This document shows positions 47,964 to 57,423 of a stretch of DNA of 64,000 nucleotides, in pieces (within the stretch, counting starts at the first letter, position 1; every line of letters begins with the position of its first letter). Made by a program: the position numbers and the translations under genes. This DNA is from Galeopsis tetrahit (Eukaryota; Streptophyta; Magnoliopsida; Lamiales; Lamiaceae). The notes below the pieces were generated by a model. That model had not been told where the DNA came from and searched no databases. It was given only the letters and a program-made list of their open reading frames with translations. The stretch covers positions 22,497,881 to 22,561,880 of the forward strand of contig OY776131.1 of the NCBI GenBank assembly GCA_963675135.1, written 5' to 3'.

Positions 47964-49620
47964 TGTAATAGGTTTTGGCATCATCAAAAAGGGGGAAATT
48001 GTTGGGAATAAAATGATTTTGATCTAGATACCAAAACCCCTGATTGATGATGTTCAGATTAGTTGAGATATGCTCAAGTCTAGTTCAGGCAAGTTGTCTC
48101 AGTACACTTGAGTAAGTAGAATGTTTAAGTCTAAAAATCTCAAGAATGTTGTGAGATTTTAGTGTTCAGGATAGTTGTCCAAAGCTGGAATGTTAGGCAG
48201 CTTGATAAGTGTTAAGTGTCTAAGCCAAAGTTGCTGAACTTTCAAGACAGATTGACCAAGTGGACAACTGAGCTGAAGAGATCAAGAACATTAAAGCTGT
48301 GCTCATAAATGCAAATGATCAAGACAGTTGAAGTACAAATGATCAAGAGCATTGAATGTCAAAAGCTCACAGAAGACAGATTCAATGAAGCATTTATTGT
48401 CAATCATGCCTGAACCAAGCATTGAAGACTTAGAGCATTAAAGAGTGAAGCATTGAATGAATATTGGAACATTCTAAATTGCAGCAGGAATGTTCAGGGA
48501 GCTTGTCCCATCTAACTGTTGGTTGAGTGTAGAGTTTGCCACAAATCAACCTTGGGAGATGTGCATATTTGGAATCTGACACAAGTCTTCTCAGCCGCAT
48601 TTTTCAGAAGTCAACACATTCATTCAAGCAACCATTGAAGAGCCCTTTTACACAGTGGATAAAAGGATGCCAAGCTTCATAGCCGTTTCAATGGTGCTGC
48701 AAATAGACATATTTGAATTGCTATCCCTCCAACGGTTAGTTGTTCAAATTTGTCTATAAATACAGAAGTGATCAAAGGGATTCATATCCAACTACAAGCT
48801 ATCAAACTATCATCAAACTTTCAAAGGAAACCAAGTTGTTCTTCAGAATTCCAAGTTTCCTGAATCACTTCAATTAGCTAAGCCAATCTTTGTAAACATC
48901 CAAAGCTTAGCATTGAGATATCCTAAGCCTTTACACTGTTCTTATTGTAAAGGATATCTCTACTAGTTGGAACCAAACCTCAAACCCTTATCTCATTTAG
49001 TGAAGAGAGTGTTTGTTGTAGAAGTGAGGAGTTAAGGACTGTTAGAGTGAAACACAGTCTTAACTCAGAGAGATTGAGCACTAGGACTCAGATTATCCTA
49101 GGGATCAAAACACTAAGAGAGTGTTGTTGATCAGTGCACCTTGGCACTATAAAACAAGCTAATTCCATTGTGAAGGAATTATCCTGTTCAATCAGGGAAA
49201 GTGAATGTAGGAGCTTGAGTCTCTGAACCACTATAAACTTGTGTGCCATTTACTTACTACATTCTTTATTGCACTTACATTCAATCATATTTCAAAGAAG
49301 CAAAACTCAGTAAGTGAGAAAAACTGTTTTGGACAAAGTCCCTGATAACTGTATCTTTTCAGAAATTAACTTGGAGTATTTCTTTAAGTCAAAGGCCAAC
49401 CACATTCCGCACTTAGTAACTCTTTTAGATATTTAGTCAACTGATCACTCAATAGTAATCAGTAGGACAAGTATCTATCAAAGTTCACACTCAGGCCAGT
49501 TGTGAGACAACCTGCCTGATAAGACCAGTTTTGTTAAAAAAAAAAAGGAAAAGAATTTGCATACACAAGTGCATTCCCCCCCCCCCATACACTTGTGTTA
49601 TACTCCACCAAGGACCAACA
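47964..49620 (+). repeat. 3' LTR of the Sirevirus-like element
   Basis: 1,657 bp, TGTAATAGG to CCAACA, about 99% identical to the 5' LTR by eye, with differences also in the poly-A and poly-C lengths. Confidence 0.9.
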
Positions 49621-49700
49621 ACCTTAACTTTATATTGCACAGCTGAAAACATAAACAATCTAAACCACACACATATATTGAACAAACTTTATGTAAATAC

Positions 49701-50108
49701 CTTAACAATCTTTTCCCACATCTCATTGTCACAGTCAATGACGTGAGTTGTGCTGTTGAATCCAATTCCGGAGTTATCTTTCAGCATGGTGCTAAGGGAG
49801 CCATATAGCCTCTTTCAAACAATAATCTTCGAATTAATGTGTGAATTTGCTCGAATGTCGGTGCCGGGCAGCTCAACCAACATCATCTCCTCCAGTTTGT
49901 TCTGATAACCTGGCCGGAAGCCATTTTCGGTCTTCCAGCCATCAAGCACAATCTCCTTAAGCTTACTCAGCAGAACGGACTCCTCTACGTCAGTCCAATT
50001 TCGCCTCTTTCGCTTGTTATTTTCAGTTGGCAATCTGTTCGACCGGGCCTTGTACCTCTTCTTCCCCGTTGGTAGGGTAGTATCGAAACTTGAGCCTCCA
50101 CCTTCCAT
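49701..50108 (-). pseudogene. N-terminal part of the Myb/SANT-like gene interrupted by Copia
   Basis: On the minus strand: MEGGGSSFDTT, a basic patch KKRYKARSNRLPTENNKRKRRN, then the Myb/SANT-like domain WTDVEESVLLSKLKEIVLDGWKTENGFRPGYQNKLEEMM and GTDIRANSHINSKI. A TGA at 49815-49817 replaces the conserved Trp after KIIV. The frame continues as KRLYGSLSTMLKDNSGIGF and DNEMWEKIVK up to a GT donor at 49700. A short piece (CAATATAAAGTTAAGG) follows before the Copia border. These proteins bind DNA and partner PIF/Harbinger transposases. The rest of the gene is at 34,267-34,549. Confidence 0.8.
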
Positions 50109-50119
50109 CTACGACCGAT

Positions 50120-50900
50120 TCAAAGCAATAATGATAAACCAAACTCAACAAGCCCTAATTTTTTTCAGACTATAACATATTTAGACAAAATGGAAGGGAA
50201 AAACGATAAATCCACTAGAAACCCTCGCAAACAGTGAACCAAATGTCATATTGAACAAGAAGACAAAATTTTCATCGACTAAAATACCAACGCAACATAA
50301 TAGTTTAATAGCTAAGAAATGTACATCATACGACAACGAGTTCTGAAATGGAGAAAAAACAAAGATAAAAAAACCTGGGATATTGCCGGCTTCAACAATG
50401 GAGAGCGCACCTGCAACGGGGAAAAGAACAACAGATGGTTAGCGGTGACAAAGAAACTCAGACGACGGGAGAATGGAGTATGATGAAGAAAACCTTGCGT
50501 GTAGTCGGGAGCTTTGGAAGACGATGAAATGGAGAACTCGGGAAATGTGTGCGTGAAGTCGAAGAGTGGCAATTGACAAATGTCCAATGTTAATAAAGAA
50601 TGTTCGATTTTGATGTATCAGAAGTAATATGGTGCATCAAACAATGAATAAAGTGATGAATAATAAGGGTAGAAATGTCTTTTCATCATCTTCATCATTT
50701 TTATCAAACAAAAAAAGAACTTTATATGAAGTTTTATAAAGTTTAATACATGCTATCACACAAGAATTAACAATAATATGGTGTTTTCAGCACACTTTTT
50801 TGTACTTTCTATCACACAAGATTTTATCTTTATACACCTTTATATGTCACTTTTTGCATTAAATTAGTATGCGGGCCTCTTATATGCCATTTTCCATATT
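50120..50900. other. Upstream of the Myb/SANT gene, no coding region
   Basis: The CT/AG-rich stretch 50,340-50,590 resembles a 5' leader. ATCAAACAA-type motifs recur (50,640 and 50,703), as in Harbinger subterminal regions. ORFs here are not supported. Confidence 0.4.
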
Positions 50901-50908
50901 AAATTTGT

Positions 50909-50931
50909 GCCCTGTATCAAACGGACCCTAA
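50909..50931. mobile_element. Candidate right terminus of a PIF/Harbinger element, followed by TAA
   Basis: CCCTGTATCAAACGGACCC followed by TAA. Read inward it is GGGTCCGTTTGATACAGG, a typical Harbinger end with the 3-bp TAA target site. The partner end on the left is uncertain (candidate at 16,740). Confidence 0.55.
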
Positions 50932-51756
50932 ATGTAGTGAAAATAAGTTATATGTATATCAACCGACACCATATGTTATATCAAGATTGAAAAATAGAAA
51001 AAAGAAGATCTAATAAATGACAAGATCTTAGTAATGAATCCCCCACTTGAGTGCTTGTCAGAGTTTTAGGTGATGTTTATGTTTTGAATTTTAAGATCAT
51101 AAATCCGTTTTATTTTGGAATTTAAAAATCGATCTTCAAAATCCACTCAAAATCACTACTATCAAACATATTGATTTGACATAAAGTTATATCTATATAA
51201 TATCATTTCAATCATTATAATCTTTCTCAACAAAAATATATATAGTAATATTATAATAATATAGTAATATATTCAATCATTACACAATCAACTAATCTTA
51301 TAATATCACTAAACAATAATATAATAATACAATTTCATTCAATCTTACACATTGATTTGATATAAAGTTAAAATCTTCTACTATTCTAAAACTAAAACAC
51401 ACACACACACACACACATATTACTATTCATCAGAGTTTCAAAAACCCAGAATTTCAAAAATCCGTTTTTAAAACCACTCAAAGCCCAAAGTAAACCACTC
51501 AAAGTCCAAAGTAAACATCACCCAGAATGTCTGATATGATCATATGAATACATTAAATATATGTACTTTCCGCCACATGGCCTGTCTTGATCATTATGTT
51601 ACCTCGATTGCCAAGTTGACAAGGTCGGACTAAAAATGTCTGAGTTGTAGGTGAACTCTAAGTTCATCCATTTCCTTACATAAACTGATGATGGTGTTTT
51701 AGTCAATCGATTCGTAATAGATGACAGACTATCCGTTAAAAGGTCGATCGGATTAA
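50932..51756. other. AT-rich spacer with an AC microsatellite
   Basis: No ORF supported. An AC run lies at about 51,396-51,416. Confidence 0.6.
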
Positions 51757-52539
51757 GATTTTTTTAATTAAATATTAACCTTTTAAAAATAATTTAATAA
51801 AATATTAGCATTTTGTGGAGGTGTAATAAAATAAATTAGAGCGCCGTTTTAAACGGCGCCCTTTAAAACATTCTGCCACTTATGCTACAGCAGGGAACAT
51901 TGTTGCAGAAAAAAACAGAAGGCGCCGTTAGAGATGGCGCCCTTCTGACTTGACAGTCACATCCCACTTGCAGTTCTGACTAATGGTATTCTGAGACTAA
52001 TTTATTTTATAAAATTTACCCTAAACGCTAGTACGCTACACGAGACGGACTACTCCCTCCGTCTCGTGATTACTTGCACACTTTTATTATTGGAACGTCC
52101 CAAAATTACTTGCACACTCTTAATATGAAAATATCCCACAAAATTAATAACCTCACAACATCATTTTATTTTCAAATTTGACACTCATTTTTTTCATCCA
52201 TTTCACTTTACACATCATCAAATTACCTAAAATACCCCTCATTTATCTTACATCATCAACCAATAAATTCACTTTTCTTAAACAACGTGCCGATCAAAGT
52301 ATGTAAATTATCCTGGGACCACTACAAAAAACAGTCAATTTAAAGAGGGCAGAGGCGAGGGATTCACCCTCTTTAAATGGAATGGCGACAGTATAGGCGA
52401 GGGGGACTCCCTGTCGCCAAAGTGCTCCTCGCTAATTTATTGGCGAGAGCACTGTCGCCAATTAAAGAGGGCGCATCCCCACTCGCGAATTAAAGAGAGT
52501 GCGCTCCCCCTCGCCAATTTCATTAATTTAAAAAATTGT

Positions 52540-52695
52540 GAATTCTGGGTTTTGAACCCCCAACTCCCAAACTAGCCTATTTGCCTATTTAATGGCATTA
52601 TCTCTCCTCCCAAACACGCGCGAGAATCGAACCCGGGACCTCCGGAAAGAGAAGAGTTTATGCCCTCCTTGTGTACCGTTTAGGCTAGGAGCTTT
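52540..52695 (-). other. tRNA-like sequence in the CACTA left subterminal region
   Basis: On the minus strand, GCTCCTAGCCTAAACGGT (A-box-like) is followed 40-50 bases later by GGTCCCGGGTTCGATTC (B-box-like), as in tRNA genes or tRNA-derived SINEs. A weaker second copy (GGGGTTCAAAACCC) lies at 52,546-52,560. No complete cloverleaf was drawn. Confidence 0.45.
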
Positions 52696-52754
52696 AGTCG
52701 TTATGTTTTGAATGCACTTAATATATATATTATAATTTCAGTTTTTTCTTCTTT

Positions 52755-52995
52755 CCTTCAAAGTAACTTGTTTATCTTTAAATTGTCAAAACACATCTAA
52801 TATATTTATTTTTAAATGTGAAATTATAATATTATGTGTTACAAATAATTAATTATGTTTATTTTGTTTTCCAATTATAAAATTAAAGTTACTTGTTTAT
52901 TTTTAAATTGTCAAAACATATTTAATATATTTATTTTTAAATGAAAAATTATAAAATTATGTGTTACAAATAATTAGTTGTGTTTAATTTTGTTC
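52755..52995. repeat. Two-copy direct repeat of about 115 bp inside the CACTA
   Basis: AAAGTAACTTGTTTATCTTT...TTGTCAAAACA...GTGTTACAAATAATTA (52,760-52,868) recurs at 52,884-52,990 with minor changes. Non-coding, AT-rich. Confidence 0.7.
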
Positions 52996-53379
52996 TCCAA
53001 TTACATTTTTCACAAAAACTTATATGCAATATTGCATGCATGCATTTCAGTCATTCACACACATGTTCTTTATAAATACACTCACAAGCTTAATTCACAC
53101 ACATTTTTTATAAATACACCCACAAGCTTAATTCACACACATTTTTTATAAATACACCCACAAGCTTAATTCACACACATTTTTTATAAATACACCCACT
53201 AACAACTCAATTCACACTCACATTTTTTATAAATGCACCCACTAACAGAAATTGAACATGGTCGTCTTCTCCGAGCAGTTTTCGGTCACCTCAGGCCGCG
53301 GTCGGATGCTGCAATTTACGATGACCTTAATCCTTAAATATTTTATATTTCTTTAAATATTCTTTAATACTAATTATTA

Positions 53380-53823
53380 TGGGTCAATGTTATTTTGTAT
53401 TACATGCAATAATATATCTTACTACATGCAATAATATATGTTACTATATATTATAATGTGGGTTACTTAATTAATAAAAAAAATATAAAAATATAAAAGA
53501 ATCAGTATTACTATATAAAATTGTGTTATTACTACATGTAATAATTTGTTTTACTACATAAAAAATTATATGTTACTACATACTACAGTTTGAATTACTA
53601 CATTGAATAGACGTTTGTTACTATATGTAACTTTATCAAATGATCTAATATTTTTCGCATCATCCTACAATAAAATATTTTGTATTACAACATGATTATT
53701 GTGTTTACTACATTCGATAATATATGTTACTACATATTATAATGTGAGTTACTACATCAATAAAAACACTAGAAAAAATGTGTTACTAAATAAAAGAATT
53801 TGTATTATTATATAAATAGTTTG
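53380..53823. repeat. TTACTACAT-motif array
   Basis: Many irregular copies of GTTACTACAT / ATTACTACAT with AATAATNTG spacers, continuing after the LTR element at 56,580-56,645. Low complexity, non-coding. Confidence 0.65.
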
Positions 53824-56579
53824 TGTCACGCCCCAATTTTCATAAAAATAAAATTTACATAAAATAAGTAACAATATAAAATTAAAAGGGCATGAATTAC
53901 ATTTTTCTTTAAGACCCGAGACATACAAATTTATTTATAAATAAAATTGCTTGAATAATAACGAAAGACTTAGTGAATTTTAATTTAAGATATCAATCTT
54001 ACAAAATCTTTACAATCTTATTACAGAAATCTCACAACTGATTTACTAAAAATTGGAATATACGAGTTCAAAAATATTTTTAATAGTAAATAATGTAACT
54101 AACTGATATCCATCGCCGCTCCCGCCGCGCAACTCCTAATCAACCTGAAATGTTTAAATGAAAGGGTGAGCAAACCACAGCTCAGTGGGGACATGCTTGT
54201 CAAGACTAAATACAATAAGTAATTAAATCATCAATTCATATTAACATGTATAATTTCATGACAATTCAATAACATCACCTCGTTTATAAAGGTCAGATGA
54301 CCTATCCTCGTTTATAAAGGTCATAAGACCTATCCTCGTTTCCTCGTTTATAAAGGTCAGAAGACCTATCCTCGTTTATAAAGGTCAGATGACCTATCCT
54401 CGTTTATAAAGGTCAGATGACCTATCCTCGTTTATAAAGGTCAAATTACCTATCCTCGTACATCTTTCACATGAATATCAAAATAATCACATATTGCATT
54501 TAATAATGACAAATAGAATGATAGAAATCCCCACCTCAAATGAATGTTGTTTGAATTAGTCCTCGTAATTGTCGTCGCCTAGCCGTGCGATACATAGAAT
54601 AACAAATAGTCGAATTTTCTTTTATGCTATACTTAATCTAAATAATATGGGATAGAATAATTAAAGAATATAAAATGGCAAAAGTTGGTTTTGATGCTTC
54701 TACATTTTCGCATACCAAGCATATATATAACATTGTTGTGTGATTATGACAAATAGACTTCTCATGTTCCGCACTAAATAGGAGAGTTACAGAAACGTTT
54801 AATTAAATTTGTTTAGTAAATAAGGGTTTTATTTGTATTAAGTAAAATTTATTTAAAATAATAATAAAAAAACGCATAAATATAAATATTGGCATATGAA
54901 AGGGTTAAGAGTGTTTGAAAATTAGTTGATACGATTGTATTACTAATACACGTATATACATATATATATATATTATAATATGAAATTATTATTATTAAAT
55001 TATGAAATTAACTTAATAAAATTATTATTATTAAATTATGAAATTCTTGGGTATTACATTCTACCCCACTTAATAAAATTTCGTCCTCGAAATTTAGCAT
55101 TATAATTGTGACATAACATAGCAACATAGACACATAGCATATTAAAAATATTTACATTCAATATAAAATAATAACATCTAAATTTTGCATGATTAATCCA
55201 AATATGAAATTATAATAATATGTACCTTATGGAGTTGGAGCGGTGAGGCGGTGATGGATGACATAACATTTTTTTCTAAAATTTCCTCATTCATAAATAT
55301 ATTTTTAACTTACTCGACTCAAAATATAATTTTTTTTTAGCAAGTCTACAAGAACGTAGACCCGCTCTGATACCACTCTGTCACGCCCCAATTTTCATAA
55401 AAATAAATTTTACATAAAATAAGTAACAATATAAAATTAAAAGGGCATGAATTACATTTTTCTTTAAGACCCGAGACATACAAATTTATTTATAAATAAA
55501 ATTGCTTGAATAATAACGAAAGACTTAGTGAATTTTAATTTAAGATATCAATCTTACAAAATCTTTACAATCTTATTACAGAAATCTCACAACTGATTTA
55601 CTAAAAATTGGAATATACGAGTTCAAAAATATTTTTAATAGTAAATAATGTAACTAACTGATATCCATCGCCGCTCTCGCCGCGCAACTCCTAATCAACC
55701 TGAAATGTTTAAATGAAAGGGTGAGCAAACCACAGCTCAGTGGGGACATGCTTGTCAAAACTAAATACAATAAGCAATTAAATCATCAATTCATATTAAC
55801 ATGTATAATTTCATGACAATTCAATAACATCACCTCGTTTATAAAGGTCAGATGACCTATCCTCGTTTATAAAGGTCATAAGACCTATCCTCGTTTATAA
55901 AGGTCAGATGACCTATCCTCGTTTATAAAGGTCAGAAGACCTATCCTCGTTTATAAAGGTCAGATGACCTATCCTCGTACATCTTTCACATGAATATCAA
56001 AATAATCACATATTGCATTTAATAATGACAAATAGAATGATAGAAATCCCCACCTCAAATGAATGTTGTTTGAATTAGTCCTCGTAATTGTCGTCGCCTA
56101 GCCGTGCGATACATAGAATAACAAATAGTCGAATTTTCTTTTATGCTATACTTAATCTAAATAATATGGGATAGAATAATTAAAGAATATAAAATGGCAA
56201 AAGTTGGTTTTGATGCTTCTACATTTTCGCATACCAAGCATATATATAACATTGTTGTGTGATTATGACAAATAGACTTCTCATGTTCCGCACTAAATAG
56301 GAGAGTTACAGAAACGTTTAATTAAATTTGTTTAGTAAATAAGGGTTTTATTTGTATTAAGTAAAATTTATTTAAAATAATAATAAAAAAACGCATAAAT
56401 ATAAATATTGGCATATGAAAGGGTTAAGAGTGTTTGAAAATTAGTTGATATGATTGTATTACTAATACACGTATATACATATATATATATATATTATAAT
56501 ATGAAATTATTATTATTAAATTATGAAATTAACTTAATAAAATTATTATTATTAAATTATGAAATTCTTGGGTATTACA
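53824..56579 (-). mobile_element. Short non-autonomous LTR retrotransposon with a 320-bp interior (TRIM-like design, 1.2-kb LTRs)
   Basis: LTRs are 53824-55058 and 55379-56579 (TG...CA). The perfect 5-bp target duplication GTTTG is at 53819-53823 and 56580-56584. On the minus strand the tRNA-Met primer-binding site TGGTATCAGAGC lies at 55364-55375, three bases after the 5' LTR. A purine tract GTGGGGTAGAA borders the 3' LTR at 55059. The 320-bp interior encodes nothing. The purine-tract region and the block ACAAGTCTACAAGAACGTAG before the primer site match the element at 22,047, so the two share a lineage. LTRs differ by about five substitutions, so it is young. Confidence 0.92.
54276..54460. 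repeat. 28-bp hairpin minisatellite in the left LTR (second LTR element)
   Basis: Six units of CCTCGTTTATAAAGGTCAGATGACCTAT plus a partial one. The core GGTCAGATGACC is palindromic. The other LTR has five units at 55,832-55,976. Confidence 0.85.
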
Positions 56580-56879
56580 GTTTGTGTTATTACTACATAA
56601 AATAATGTGTATTACTACATATTACAATTTGAATTACTACATTTAATATCCCGCGTTCAACAATAAAATAAAAGATAAAAAAATCACAGAAACGAGTAAA
56701 ATAAACCGATTAAAAATTTCGAATTAAGCTGTCAGTGGGTGTATTTATAAAAAATATGTGTGTGAATTAAGTTTGTTGATGTATTTATAAAAAATGTGTG
56801 TGTGAATTAAGCTTGTGGGTGTATTTATAAAGAACATGTGTGTGAATGAGTGAAATGCATATATGTAATATTTCATACA

Positions 56880-56942
56880 AGACTAGCCCTACATTTTTTT
56901 AATTCATGATTATTCAATAATTATGTTTAATTAATTTTCTTC

Positions 56943-56980
<38 letters not shown>

Positions 56981-57396
56981 CAAATTTGTAATTAAATCAT
57001 TGTTGTTAGTAAAAATTATTTTAATATATATACCTTTAATATAATTAAAATTAAAAATAAAAATAAAGTATCATTAATAATCCAAACTTAAAAATAAATA
57101 CACCATTAAAATTGAAAGTAAAAGATAAATATTTAAAATTTGGAAACTAAAGAATTTTTAACTTATAACAATTATAAAATTTATAGATATAAACACCTTA
57201 TTAATCTGATCCAATTTTAATTCATGATTATTCAATAATTATGTTTAATTAATTTGTTTCCCACGTGTATATAATTAACAATATTTAAATATTTAATCAA
57301 TCAAATAATGATAATTAACTATTAACCTAATTAATTAATCATATCTAACAATTACAGTAATATATATTAATTACAGTAATTATTATATGACCATTT
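56880..57396. other. AT-rich stretch inside the CACTA, no gene
   Basis: AT microsatellite at 56,948-56,979. No ORF. The phrase AATTCATGATTATTCAATAATTATGTTTAATTAATTT occurs twice (about 56,900 and 57,220). Confidence 0.6.
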
Positions 57397-57423
57397 TTTT
57401 TTTTTACGGGAAAGAAATATAGA

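Larger units (their letters stand above)
34550..49620 (+). mobile_element. Sirevirus-like Ty1/copia retrotransposon, full length, 15,071 bp
   Basis: LTRs are 34550-36208 and 47964-49620. The tRNA-Met primer-binding site TGGTATCAGAGC is at 36211-36222. The order is gag, then protease-integrase-RT-RNase H (copia order), then a very long extra ORF before the 3' LTR, as in Sireviruses. The flanking 5-mers are ATCTT (34545-34549) and ACCTT (49621-49625), one transition apart. LTRs show about fifteen substitutions over 1.66 kb, so the insertion is recent. It landed in a Myb/SANT-like gene. At 15 kb it is large for a copia element, mostly because of the extra ORF. Nonsense codons in pol and in the extra ORF suggest this copy is not autonomous now. 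Confidence 0.93.
53025..56880. mobile_element. Inverted-repeat element inside the CACTA, split by an LTR retrotransposon
   Basis: The left arm (53,025-53,245) has GCATTTCAGTCATTCACACACATG and then about five 39-bp units of TTTTTTATAAATACACCCAC-AAGCTTAATTCACACACA. The right arm (56,729-56,875) is the inverted version with fewer units. Between them is a TTACTACAT-rich array (53,380-53,820, resuming at 56,580-56,645), interrupted by the LTR element. Confidence 0.65.

Noticed and set aside
50312..50587. 91-codon minus-strand ORF upstream of the Myb/SANT start
   Set aside because: Ser/Phe/Leu-rich translation of a CT-rich leader; no domain and a different frame from the Myb/SANT ORF.
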